DNA of 51,084 nucleotides from assembly GCA_003279705.1 (NCBI GenBank), contig QCGZ01000007.1, positions 1 through 51,084 on the forward strand, in the 5' to 3' direction. Positions 43,361-51,084 of this stretch are shown here, in pieces. This DNA is from OCS116 cluster bacterium AG-390-I16 (GTDB lineage: Bacteria > Pseudomonadota > Alphaproteobacteria > MED-G09). The translations under genes and the position numbers were made by a program. Every line of letters begins with the position of its first letter. Position 1 is the stretch's first letter. The notes under the pieces are model-generated. The model saw only the letters and a program-made list of their open reading frames with translations. It did not search any database and had not been told where the DNA came from.

Positions 43361-44086
43361 CTAATTAATTGCACTTTCGACTAGGATTTTTGTTTCACTT
43401 TCAATAACAGTCTCTAATTTTTTTTCAAATTCGTCTCTACTTAAGCCAGGTTCAATAGGCTCCATAAATTTTACTATAATTTTTCCTTTATTTCTTTTAA
43501 GACCTTTAGTTTCCCAATATATACCAGAATTAAGCGCAACAGGAATACATGGTATACTTAAAAATTTATATAAAGCTGTAACTCCAGGCTTATATTCATT
43601 TTTATGCCCGACTTGACTCCTTGTACCTTCTGGAAAAATAACAATTGGCCTTTTTTCATTTTTACAGTTTTCTCCTTGCTTAATCAACTTTTTTAGGGCC
43701 TTGCTATGACCTTTTCTATCCAGCCATATCATTTTTGCTTTAATGGCATGTAGCCCATAAAACGGAATCAATATAATTATTCTTTTTAAAACCATTGCTG
43801 CATCAGAGAAAAAAGCAGTGAAAAAAATTGTATCCCAAACAGACTGATGCTTTGACGCTACTACAAATGGACCATTAGGGATATTATTGATACCTTCGAC
43901 ATCCCAATCTAAACCATCATAATTTTTAAAAAATAATAACATTATTTTAGACCAAGAATTAATTAGTTTAGCAGTATACTTTCTTGGCAATGCTAAAAAG
44001 GGTAAGCCTAAAATTGCAATTATTGCAGTAATTAAAATTAGTAAACTAATTGAAATAATTGAAAAAATTTTATTTTTAATATTCAT
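43361..44086 (-). CDS. plsC: 1-acyl-sn-glycerol-3-phosphate acyltransferase (241 aa)
   Basis: The HX4D motif is His80-x4-Asp85 (SKHQSVWDT), and the second block is FPEGTRSQVG. An N-terminal membrane helix (near residues 7-30) precedes them. These define the PlsC/LPLAT family, which makes phosphatidic acid for membrane lipids. It overlaps the upstream YdcF-like gene by 11 bp and ends 4 bp from the convergent tyrA stop. Confidence 0.95.
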   Translation of the reverse strand: MNIKNKIFSIISISLLILITAIIAILGLPFLALPRKYTAKLINSWSKIMLLFFKNYDGLDWDVEGINNIPNGPFVVASKHQSVWDTIFFTAFFSDAAMVLKRIIILIPFYGLHAIKAKMIWLDRKGHSKALKKLIKQGENCKNEKRPIVIFPEGTRSQVGHKNEYKPGVTALYKFLSIPCIPVALNSGIYWETKGLKRNKGKIIVKFMEPIEPGLSRDEFEKKLETVIESETKILVESAIN

Positions 44087-44684
44087 AACTATTATTTGAT
44101 TTAAATAAATATTGTAATCTTATAAAATTAAATTTCAAATATTCGATAGTTAATTTTTTTATATTATTAAAAGTTGTTTTTTCTTTTTCAGCAATATTCC
44201 AAGGATATATGGTAATTTTAGGAGCATTTTTTTTAAACTCGTAAATACTTCTTGGCATATGAGATGAGGATGTAACTAAAAAAATTTCATTATATTCATT
44301 TTCAGTTAACCATTTATTTGCTTCAATGGAATTTGATTGGGTATTTTCTGATTTTTTTTCATAATAAACACAGCAATCAAATAAAATATTTTTTTTGTTA
44401 GAAGTATTTGCATTTAAAATTTTTTTTAAGTCTTTTATTGTAACTATTGGATTCACTCCTGAAATAAAAAGAGCACCTCCCATTTTTTTCTCTAATAACT
44501 GGAAGCCTTCTTCCAATCTTCTAGGTCCCCCCGTTAAAACAACAATGGCTTTTTTGTTTTCACTAATTATTTCTTTTTTATTACCTAGATTTAGAAAATT
44601 GAAAATATCAAAACTTAAAAAAGATATAAGAATTAGTAAGGAAATGATTTTGATCTTTGTTGAAATAAAAATTTTTCTTCTCAT
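44076..44684 (-). CDS. YdcF/DUF218 family membrane protein (202 aa)
   Basis: One N-terminal helix (near residues 12-31) is followed by a DUF218 domain: AIVVLTGGPRRLEEGFQLLEKK, GALFISGVNP, the ENTQSNSIEANKWL segment, and LVTSSSHMPRSIYEFKK. Family members such as SanA, ElyC and YdcF act in envelope-related roles with unknown chemistry. It is placed just before plsC, a common alphaproteobacterial arrangement, and overlaps it by 11 bp. Confidence 0.88.
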   Translation of the reverse strand: MRRKIFISTKIKIISLLILISFLSFDIFNFLNLGNKKEIISENKKAIVVLTGGPRRLEEGFQLLEKKMGGALFISGVNPIVTIKDLKKILNANTSNKKNILFDCCVYYEKKSENTQSNSIEANKWLTENEYNEIFLVTSSSHMPRSIYEFKKNAPKITIYPWNIAEKEKTTFNNIKKLTIEYLKFNFIRLQYLFKSNNSYEY

Positions 44685-44772
44685 AGAATAATAATTATAG
44701 AAATATACTTATTTTTTCTATCTTAATAATCATTCTTAGTCTATTTAAAGAATATTACTCGAACATATATCT

Positions 44773-45678
44773 ATGAATTATTCTATGAAAAAAACTCTTT
44801 CTAACTTTCTCCCTTACGTAATGCTTTTTTGTTTAGTTGTTATGTGGGGGTCAGCTTTTGCTGCCTTAAAAATTTCATTAGAAACAATTAGTCCTCTAAA
44901 AGTGATGTCCTTGAGGCTTATCATTGGCAGTATTACAATATTCACATTTTTTCTTATTTTGAATAGAAAGTTACCAATTTCCTTAAATTTTTGGTTATGG
45001 AGTTCCTTGATTGGATTTTTAGGATTTTCATTACCATTTTCAATTATTTCATGGGGAGCACAGTTTATCCCATCTTCTTTGGTTGCAATCTTAATGGGTG
45101 CAAATCCAATTATAACTATAGTTTTATCTAACTTTTTACTTAAAGATCGTTTACTTAACATAAAAGTAATTTTTGGAATTTTTTTAGGATTATTTGGTAT
45201 TATCTTACTCGTAGGGTTTAATAGTCTCAATAGTTTAACTATTGATAATAACTTCTTTATTGGTCAGGTTGCTGTTTTATTTGGAACATTTTCTTTTGCT
45301 TTGGCAAGCGTAATAATAAAAAATGCTCCTTCAGAAGACTCTTTTGAAAGATCTCTTAGTTCATTGATATGTGGGAGTATAATTGGTTTATTAATATTAT
45401 CTCTTTTTGAAAGTAACCCACTAAATTTTGATAAGATTTCAATCAAAAGTCTTTTCGCATTATTTCTTTTAGGAGTGTTTCCAACAGGAATAGCAACACT
45501 ACTGTGGTTTAAAATAATTTCTCTAAAAGGACCATTATTCCTTTCACTTGTAAATTATTTAATCCCAGTTTGGGCATTATTAATTGGTATTTTTTTTCTA
45601 AATGAGAAAATTAATTTTGTAATTGGATTTGGTTTAATTTTTATTACAATGGGTATATGGCTAATAGAGAAGAGGTAA
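44773..45678 (+). CDS. EamA/DMT-family transporter (301 aa)
   Basis: Two EamA repeats with 10 helices; VMWGSAFAALKISLE starts repeat 1 and AVLFGTFSFALASVIIKN starts repeat 2. The first ATG is used, with a second in frame 12 bp later (MKKTLSNFLP). It resembles the RhaT/EamA-like small-molecule transporters; the substrate cannot be told. The gene starts 88 bp from the divergent YdcF-like gene and is followed after 7 bp by an unrecognised membrane protein gene. Confidence 0.92.
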   Translation: MNYSMKKTLSNFLPYVMLFCLVVMWGSAFAALKISLETISPLKVMSLRLIIGSITIFTFFLILNRKLPISLNFWLWSSLIGFLGFSLPFSIISWGAQFIPSSLVAILMGANPIITIVLSNFLLKDRLLNIKVIFGIFLGLFGIILLVGFNSLNSLTIDNNFFIGQVAVLFGTFSFALASVIIKNAPSEDSFERSLSSLICGSIIGLLILSLFESNPLNFDKISIKSLFALFLLGVFPTGIATLLWFKIISLKGPLFLSLVNYLIPVWALLIGIFFLNEKINFVIGFGLIFITMGIWLIEKR

Positions 45679-45685
45679 TCTTAAG

Positions 45686-46195
45686 ATGTATTTAATAAAA
45701 CTTTTCTTTAGCCTGTTACTGGCTTTTATATTTTCTGCTATTTTAACTAGTGTTTTTATACTTTTTCAGAATACTATATGGAATATATTTTGGTTAAAAA
45801 CTCAAGGATTTGATATTTCATTTTTTGTTTTAGTTGACTCACTTTTTCATGATCTTCGAGGCGGTTTATCGACAATTCTAATTCAATGGGGAATCCCTAT
45901 AAATATGTATAGTTTAATTTTTATTACATTATTCTTAGGTTATTCTTTAACAGCTATAATAAGATTTATTATACCTATTAATGCCATGTTTTCCTTCGGC
46001 TTTGCTGGGCTTGTAAGCGTTTATGGAATTATTTTTTATACAAGGATGACTTTTGATGAAATTGTATTGATTTCTAGTGCGCGAGAGTTAATGGGTTTAT
46101 TTATATTCTGCTTAATTGGTTTTTTTGGAGGAATATTTTTTAATCAATTAAAAGAATTTTTTTTAAAGGTACTTAAATATGAAAAAAATAACTAA
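45686..46195 (+). CDS. Unrecognised four-helix membrane protein (169 aa)
   Basis: I do not recognise this family. Four hydrophobic segments are visible, near residues 5-27, 75-98, 100-116 and 131-149, with a basic tail (KEFFLKVLKYEKNN). Between the first and second helices is a soluble stretch with SLFHDLRGGLSTIL. It is probably an inner-membrane protein. It starts 7 bp after the EamA gene and overlaps the PQQ-dehydrogenase gene by 17 bp, so it is part of that operon. Its codon use looks like its neighbours'. Confidence 0.8.
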   Translation: MYLIKLFFSLLLAFIFSAILTSVFILFQNTIWNIFWLKTQGFDISFFVLVDSLFHDLRGGLSTILIQWGIPINMYSLIFITLFLGYSLTAIIRFIIPINAMFSFGFAGLVSVYGIIFYTRMTFDEIVLISSARELMGLFIFCLIGFFGGIFFNQLKEFFLKVLKYEKNN

Positions 46196-47300
46196 ATATT
46201 TATTAATTTTTATAATTCTTTTTTTATTAGGTTCTTCAGCGAATGCTAAAGACAGAATATATAAGCTGGAAACTTTATATGAAGGGCTTGATATGCCTTG
46301 GGATATTGATTTTCTTCCAAATGGAGATTTTTTAGTTTCAGAGCTAACTGGAAAATTAAAAATTTATAATCCAAGCTTAAAAACATTAACAACAGTATCA
46401 AATGTTCCTTTAGTATTATCCAGAAGTCAAGGTGGTTTGTCCGATGTTGAATTGCATCCTGATTTTGAATTAAATAACCTTATTTATTTATCTTATTCTA
46501 TTAAAACTAAAGAAGGAAATACTCTGCGTGTTTCTAGGGCCAAACTCCAAGAAAACACTTTAGTTGATATAGAGACAATTCATACTGCAAAAGCCTTTAG
46601 AAAAACATCAGCTCATTATGGTGCTAGACTATTATTTTTAAAAGACAATACCTTGTTAATTTCATCTGGGGATGGTTTTAATCATAGAGAGAAGTCTCAA
46701 GAATTAGATAATCATTTTGGTAAAATATTGAGAATTAATGATGATGGTACAATTCCAAGTGATAATCCTATTTTTAGAGACGATAAAGCTCTTAAAGATA
46801 TTTTTACTTATGGTCATAGAAATCAGCAAGGACTTACAAAAGATATCAATGGAGTTATTTATAGTCATGAACACGGTCCAAAAGGTGGCGATGAATTAAA
46901 TATTATTAATCCAGGTTTAAATTATGGGTGGCCAGCAATAACATATGGTATTGATTATAATGGTACTATCATTTCACCATTTAAGAAAAAAGAGGGAATG
47001 GAGCAGCCTATAAAATATTGGACGCCTTCAATTGCTTTATCTGATATGACTTTTTATTACAGTGATTTATTTTCTGAGTGGTATGGAAATTTATTTATTT
47101 CAGCTTTGTCACCTGGTGATGTAAGAAGATTAGTAATTAAAGATAATATTGTCGTTTCTGAAGAAATTATGTTTAAAGAGATTAACTCTAGAATTAGAAG
47201 TATAAAATCATCTAAAAATGGCAATTTAATTATTCTAACAGATGGTAGAGGAAAGAAAAATTCTGGTAAAATTATTAAAGTTTCACCAAATAATTTATAG
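46179..47300 (+). CDS. PQQ-dependent sugar dehydrogenase, soluble-aldose type (373 aa)
   Basis: The signal peptide covers residues 1-23 (LLIFIILFLLGSSANA). The six-bladed beta-propeller shows GLDMPWDIDFLPNGDFLVSE, GGLSDVELHPDF, the catalytic-His segment SAHYGARL with His146, and YGHRNQQGL with Arg214, both conserved in PQQ-glucose dehydrogenase B-type enzymes. SHEHGPKGGDELNII and LNYGWPAI complete the pattern. It oxidises aldoses in the periplasm with PQQ; cofactor synthesis genes are not in the window. It follows the unrecognised membrane protein gene. Confidence 0.9.
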   Translation: MKKITKYLLIFIILFLLGSSANAKDRIYKLETLYEGLDMPWDIDFLPNGDFLVSELTGKLKIYNPSLKTLTTVSNVPLVLSRSQGGLSDVELHPDFELNNLIYLSYSIKTKEGNTLRVSRAKLQENTLVDIETIHTAKAFRKTSAHYGARLLFLKDNTLLISSGDGFNHREKSQELDNHFGKILRINDDGTIPSDNPIFRDDKALKDIFTYGHRNQQGLTKDINGVIYSHEHGPKGGDELNIINPGLNYGWPAITYGIDYNGTIISPFKKKEGMEQPIKYWTPSIALSDMTFYYSDLFSEWYGNLFISALSPGDVRRLVIKDNIVVSEEIMFKEINSRIRSIKSSKNGNLIILTDGRGKKNSGKIIKVSPNNL

Positions 47301-47316
47301 GTTTTAAAAGAATTTA

Positions 47317-48000
47317 ATGATTATTCAATGTCCATCATGCAGCACAAATTTTTTCCTAGATGAAAAAAAATTTAACGGATCACCTAAAAAATTAAAATGT
47401 TCAAGATGTTCACTAATTTGGACTTCATCTTCAAAAGGGGAGCCAATTGATATTCCTAAATTATTTGAGCCATCTTCAACACAAGGTCTAAAGACAAACG
47501 TCAAAAATCAAGAAAAAATTGATAAAAATGTGAAACCTGATCACCCTTTGCCGGTTGTATTTAATAAGCCACAGAAAAATAAATTAGATTTTATTTTTTG
47601 GATTTTTTTACTTTTATTTTTTAGCTCTTTTATTATTGGCTGGAATAATAGGGTTTTAATTGTGAATAAATTTCCTACTTTATCACCCATAATAGAAATT
47701 TTTGATCCTTCAATAAAGTATAGGGGAATAGAGATCAACAATCTATCTAGCAGAATATCTTCCACTGAGGATGGCTTTCCATTAATAGTTTCTGGGTCTT
47801 TAATAAATCAAGAAAATTATATAAGAAAAGTACCATCTGTAATGATCATTATAGAAAGTAGTGATAGAACAGTTTTAATGAGGGAAACTATAAAATTTAA
47901 TAATGAATTTTTTGATTATCTAGAAATTAAGGATTTTGAAGTTAAATTTATTAATTTTCCTGAAAATGCTTCTAATATTTTTGTTGAAATTATTGAGTAA
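47317..48000 (+). CDS. MJ0042-type zinc-ribbon membrane protein (227 aa)
   Basis: The N-terminal zinc ribbon is CPSC near residues 5-8 and CSRC near 28-31 (MJ0042 pattern). A linker of charged residues precedes a single membrane helix (LDFIFWIFLLLFFSSFIIGW, near 89-108) and a beta-rich C-terminal DUF3426-like domain (PLIVSGSLINQENYIRKVPSVMIIIESSD). Family members are found in alphaproteobacteria; function is unknown. It starts 16 bp after the PQQ-dehydrogenase gene, and its stop abuts the convergent lysA stop with no gap. Confidence 0.87.
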   Translation: MIIQCPSCSTNFFLDEKKFNGSPKKLKCSRCSLIWTSSSKGEPIDIPKLFEPSSTQGLKTNVKNQEKIDKNVKPDHPLPVVFNKPQKNKLDFIFWIFLLLFFSSFIIGWNNRVLIVNKFPTLSPIIEIFDPSIKYRGIEINNLSSRISSTEDGFPLIVSGSLINQENYIRKVPSVMIIIESSDRTVLMRETIKFNNEFFDYLEIKDFEVKFINFPENASNIFVEIIE

Positions 48001-49260
48001 TTATACCCATTTTGAAATTATATCTTTATCAATAATAATGTCTTCATTAATTCTTTTTCTAATAATTTCATATTCACCGTTATTTATTAATAACTCATCT
48101 ATACTTGCCCTAGTATTATAATTTGAGGATTGAACTGATCCGTATGCCCCAGTAGAACATATTGCTAGAAAATCATCTTCATTTATATCATTTAGATCTA
48201 TATCTTTAGCAAAAAAATCACCAGTTTCGCATACTGGTCCCACAATATCACATTTTAGATTTTCTAATTTTTCTGGCTCTTTGAGTGGTATTATATTGTG
48301 ATGTGCCCCATATAGAGTTGGTCTAATAAAATCATTCATTCCCGCATCAACAATAACAAAATTTTTAATATCAGATTTTTTTATATGAAGAATTTTTGTT
48401 ACTAATATTCCTGCGTTTGCAGTTAAAAATCTTCCTGGCTCAATAATTACTTTACAATCTAATTCTCCAAGTTTTTCTGATAATAATTCTCCATATTTTT
48501 TTACATCAATCGGGGTTTCATTTTCTTTGTATTTGACTCCTAGACCCCCACCGACATCTATAATATCTATTTTAAGACCTTTGTTTTTTAGCATCGATGT
48601 AATTTCTTTTAATTTATCAAATGAATGGCTAAAAGGTTCTAGTTGATTTATTTGACTACCAATATGAGCATCAATTCCTTTAATTTCTATTCCATTAAGG
48701 GTAGATGCATATTCGTAAACTTCATAAGCCTCCTTCCAGCTTATTCCAAATTTATCTTGAGCCTTACCAGTTGATATTTTTTCATTTCCCCCTGCAGAAA
48801 TATCTGGATTTATTCTAATAGCAATTGGAGCTTTCTTTGATTGTAATAAAGCCTCACTAGAAATTTTTTTTAATTCACTTACTGACTCTACATTAAACAT
48901 TAAAATATCATTCTCTAATGCGAACTTAATCTCATTGGAGTTCTTACCAACTCCTGAAAAAACTATTTTATTTGGTGATATATTAGCTTTAAGGGCACGT
49001 TTCATTTCACCGATTGATACAACATCAGCTCCTGAACCCATATTTGCAAAATTCTTTATTATTGACTGATTTGAATTTGATTTTACAGCATAACAAATTT
49101 CATAATCTTTCAGGCTAATAGAGTTATCAAGTGATAAATATTGATCTTTCAAATGATTCAAAGAATAACAATAAAAAGGAGTTTCAATTTCTTCTGTAAT
49201 ATTTTTAATGTTTAGATCATCAAAAATAAGATTCCCTTTTTTATAATTATAATTAATCAT
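48001..49260 (-). CDS. lysA: Diaminopimelate decarboxylase (419 aa)
   Basis: The PLP lysine is Lys60 in YAVKSNSN, followed by GADVVSIGEMKRAL, the HIGSQI loop, DVGGGLG, EPGRFLTANAG, VCETGDFF with the active-site cysteine, and YGSVQSSNYNTR. It makes L-lysine from meso-diaminopimelate. Its ATG overlaps the stop of the small lipoprotein gene by 1 nt (TAATG), so it is translationally coupled to argH and that gene. Confidence 0.97.
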   Translation of the reverse strand: MINYNYKKGNLIFDDLNIKNITEEIETPFYCYSLNHLKDQYLSLDNSISLKDYEICYAVKSNSNQSIIKNFANMGSGADVVSIGEMKRALKANISPNKIVFSGVGKNSNEIKFALENDILMFNVESVSELKKISSEALLQSKKAPIAIRINPDISAGGNEKISTGKAQDKFGISWKEAYEVYEYASTLNGIEIKGIDAHIGSQINQLEPFSHSFDKLKEITSMLKNKGLKIDIIDVGGGLGVKYKENETPIDVKKYGELLSEKLGELDCKVIIEPGRFLTANAGILVTKILHIKKSDIKNFVIVDAGMNDFIRPTLYGAHHNIIPLKEPEKLENLKCDIVGPVCETGDFFAKDIDLNDINEDDFLAICSTGAYGSVQSSNYNTRASIDELLINNGEYEIIRKRINEDIIIDKDIISKWV

Positions 49261-49397
49261 TATTTACTGTCCGAAACAGAATTAGAAGATAACATTGAAG
49301 TGAGATTTGGAGGTGGTAATAAATCTCCTTTTCTTCCACAACTACCCAAAGCTAATAAAATAATAAAAATAATAAGAAGTTTTTCTTTATTTACCAT
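49260..49397 (-). CDS. lptM: Small LptM/YifL-like lipoprotein (45 aa)
   Basis: The ATG at 49395-49397 lies inside the argH end (11-bp overlap), and the TAA at 49260-49262 shares a base with the lysA ATG. The product has a lipobox-like signal (LLIIFIILLALGSC, Cys20) followed by GRKGDLLPPP, the LptM-type motif C-G-x-K-G-x-L-x-x-P, and a short polar tail. LptM assists LptD maturation in the outer membrane. The argH-lptM-lysA order is conserved in alphaproteobacteria. Confidence 0.88.
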   Translation of the reverse strand: MVNKEKLLIIFIILLALGSCGRKGDLLPPPNLTSMLSSNSVSDSK

Positions 49398-50790
49398 TTT
49401 CAAGTCTCTTAATCCATTGACTAGCTTGTTTTAGAACGTTTTTTGGAGATGTGCCACCTTCAGAAATTTTTCTTTCAACAGAGTTTCTTATATTCAAGGC
49501 TTTGTATATTTCTTTATTAATTCTTTTGTCTATTTTTTTTAGTTTTTCTATATCCATTTGTTCTAAAGTAATATTTTCATCAACACACATTTTTACAATT
49601 TTACCTGTAATTTCATGTGCAGTTCTAAATGGAATATTTAAATTTTGAACAAGCCAATCTGCTAGATCGGTAGCAGTTGAGAATTGAGAAGCTGCAGCTA
49701 ATTCCATATTTTCTTTATTGGCTTTTAGTGAAGTTATCATTGCAGTCATTGATTGAAGACATAATTGAATATTTTCTATAGCATCAAAAGTCGGCTCTTT
49801 ATCTTCCTGAAGATCTTTTGAGTAAGCAAGAGGTAATCCTTTCATAACAATAGACATATTAATGAAAGAACTAATTAATCTTCCAGTTTTGCCTCTAATA
49901 AGCTCAGCAAGATCAGGATTCTTTTTTTGAGGCATTATTGATGACCCCGTTGTTAAATTATCGGGTAGGCTGATAAAATTAAAACCACTAGACATCCACA
50001 TTACTATTTCTTCAGCCAACCTTGAAAGGTGAATAGAGCAAATAGTTATTGACGAAATCGTTTCTAAAACAAAATCTCTTGATGAAACCGCATCCAATGA
50101 GTTTTGCATCGGCTTGTTAAATCCTAATGATTTTGTTGTGATTTTTCTATTTATTGGAAAAGAAGTACCAGATAATGCTCCTGATCCAAGTGGATTATCA
50201 TTTAATCTTTTATTGCAATCTATGAATCTACTTTTATCTCTTGATAGCATCTCGACATATGCAAGAAGATGATGACCAAATGTAATTGGTTGGGCAGTTT
50301 GCATATGGGTAAATCCAGGCATCAAAATATTGTATCCAGCTTTAGCTTTTTTTGATAATGCGTATTGTAAGTTTGATATTTCTTTTATCAATTGATCGTT
50401 TCTTTTTCTTACATAAAGTTTTAAATCAGTCGCAACTTGATCATTTCTAGATCTAGCAGTATGTAACCTTTTTGCAGGATCTCCTATCTCTTTTTGTAAT
50501 TGAGCTTCGATATTCATATGAATATCTTCTAATTCTGGGTTTAATTTAAAATTTCCTTTTTTAAATTTATTATTTATTTTTTTTAAACCTGCGATGATTG
50601 ATATAGAGTCTTTTTTGGAAATTATTTTACATTCTGCAAGCATTGTTGCATGTGCAATTGATGCTTCAATATCTTCTTCAAATAGTTTATAATCAAAATG
50701 AATTGATGAATTAACTTTCTGTAAAAGATTTGATGGCTTTGAGGTAAATCTTCCTCCCCACATCTTATTCTTCGATGGTTTTTTTTTCAT
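49387..50790 (-). CDS. argH: Argininosuccinate lyase (467 aa)
   Basis: The opening MWGGRFTSKPSNLLQKVNSSIHFD is typical. Active-site segments are HTARSRNDQVATD, GFTHMQTAQP, LGSGALSGTSFPI and the superfamily signature GSSIMPQKKNPDLAE with the catalytic serine. Length 467 is normal. It makes arginine and fumarate from argininosuccinate. It is divergent from the tlpA-like gene with only 36 bp between starts. Confidence 0.97.
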   Translation of the reverse strand: MKKKPSKNKMWGGRFTSKPSNLLQKVNSSIHFDYKLFEEDIEASIAHATMLAECKIISKKDSISIIAGLKKINNKFKKGNFKLNPELEDIHMNIEAQLQKEIGDPAKRLHTARSRNDQVATDLKLYVRKRNDQLIKEISNLQYALSKKAKAGYNILMPGFTHMQTAQPITFGHHLLAYVEMLSRDKSRFIDCNKRLNDNPLGSGALSGTSFPINRKITTKSLGFNKPMQNSLDAVSSRDFVLETISSITICSIHLSRLAEEIVMWMSSGFNFISLPDNLTTGSSIMPQKKNPDLAELIRGKTGRLISSFINMSIVMKGLPLAYSKDLQEDKEPTFDAIENIQLCLQSMTAMITSLKANKENMELAAASQFSTATDLADWLVQNLNIPFRTAHEITGKIVKMCVDENITLEQMDIEKLKKIDKRINKEIYKALNIRNSVERKISEGGTSPKNVLKQASQWIKRLENGK

Positions 50791-50826
50791 TTTTCCGAAC
50801 CTGTTAACAATCTAAGGTAATACCAT

Positions 50827-51084
50827 ATGAATATATCAAAAAAACCACTCTTAATAGGTCTAATCTTAATATCTTCTTTTGTTTTTTTATTTTTTATTTC
50901 TTTTGGCATCAAAAAAAATAATTTAGATAATGATAAAGTATTTCTTGAACCTAATAAAGAAGCAAGTCTGAGCCAAATTAATTTTTATGACATGGAAAAT
51001 AATCAGTTTTTTTTAGAAAACTTTAAAGGAAAAGTTTTATTAATTAATTTATGGGCAACATGGTGCTTGCCTTGTAAAATTGAA
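50827..51084 (+). CDS. tlpA: TlpA-family thiol-disulfide oxidoreductase, N-terminal 86 residues (cut by window edge)
   Basis: The frame opens at ATG 50827 and is still open at the window end. An N-terminal membrane anchor (residues about 8-26, LIGLILISSFVFLFFISFG) is followed by SLSQINFYDMENNQFFLENFKGKVLLINLWATWC-type sequence carrying the redox motif Cys-Leu-Pro-Cys (WCLPC, near 79-83). This is a TlpA/ResA-like periplasmic thioredoxin, used for cytochrome maturation or periplasmic thiol reduction. In alphaproteobacteria it commonly lies divergent from argH-lysA. Confidence 0.93.
   Translation, partial: MNISKKPLLIGLILISSFVFLFFISFGIKKNNLDNDKVFLEPNKEASLSQINFYDMENNQFFLENFKGKVLLINLWATWCLPCKIE

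Noticed and set aside
44814-45230. Minus-strand 138-residue frame
   Set aside because: It is antisense to the EamA transporter gene and has no recognisable motif.
1-51084. CRISPR array, prophage, insertion sequence or restriction system
   Set aside because: No regularly spaced repeats, transposase, integrase, phage structural or nuclease-methylase genes were seen on either strand.

Overview
The window is AT-rich (about 30% GC by eye) and very densely coded. It most likely comes from a small-genome marine alphaproteobacterium. The placement rests on gene content: a RegB/RegA-type redox two-component pair, an argH-lptM-lysA block divergent from tlpA, an rnd-like exonuclease upstream of lptC-lptA-lptB, metX-metW, and hisC-tyrA. 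Codon use is strongly A/T-biased and many stop and start codons overlap. Several convergent gene pairs meet within 0-5 bp or overlap. No order or family can be assigned from this window, and four TonB-dependent receptors (TBDRs) would be unusual for a SAR11-type genome.

Layout. 1-6687 (minus strand): the N-terminal part of one TBDR (cut by the window edge), a second complete TBDR, then a tight trio of an isopenicillin-N-synthase-like 2-oxoglutarate/Fe(II) dioxygenase, a DUF1330 protein and a DUF3108 periplasmic protein. 6774-9271 (plus): a HAD hydrolase followed by regB-like and regA-like regulators. 9264-11703 (minus): a CinA-C-like protein, a TIGR03084/DinB-like protein, a 42-residue membrane protein start-coupled to a cysteine-synthase-type enzyme, and that enzyme. 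11800-16144 (plus): a 1022-residue TBDR and a secreted M14 metallocarboxypeptidase. The peptidase reading frame has no stop before an antisense tRNA-Ser(GGA) gene and runs straight through it.

16158-22739 (minus): housekeeping translation genes lepA, pheT, pheS, rplT, rpmI and infC; infC appears to start at a non-canonical AUA codon. 22804-27818: a GT4 glycosyltransferase, an alpha/beta hydrolase, queG, a GST and an AzgA-type purine permease. 28029-31043 (plus): a third complete TBDR and a phosphoribosyltransferase; together with the permease this may be a purine-scavenging neighbourhood (inference). 31086-36973 (plus): RNase D, the LPS export genes lptC-lptA-lptB, a DUF805 protein, sppA, rpmF and an EamA transporter.

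36981-44684: gloB, a SAM methyltransferase, metW and metX, ompW with a long structured leader, hisC, tyrA, plsC and a YdcF-like gene. 44773-48000 (plus): an EamA transporter, an unrecognised four-helix membrane protein, a PQQ-dependent sugar dehydrogenase and a zinc-ribbon membrane protein. 48001-51084: lysA, a small lipoprotein gene (lptM-like), argH, and the start of a TlpA-type thioredoxin cut by the window end.

Most of the window is ordinary conserved core. The points most worth a second look are the peptidase/tRNA antisense overlap, the TBDR-peptidase pair, the hairpin-rich ompW leader with two GNRA tetraloops, the infC AUA start, the 42-residue coupled membrane protein and the degenerate CinA-like protein. 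I did not find a CRISPR array, prophage, insertion sequence or recognisable defence system.
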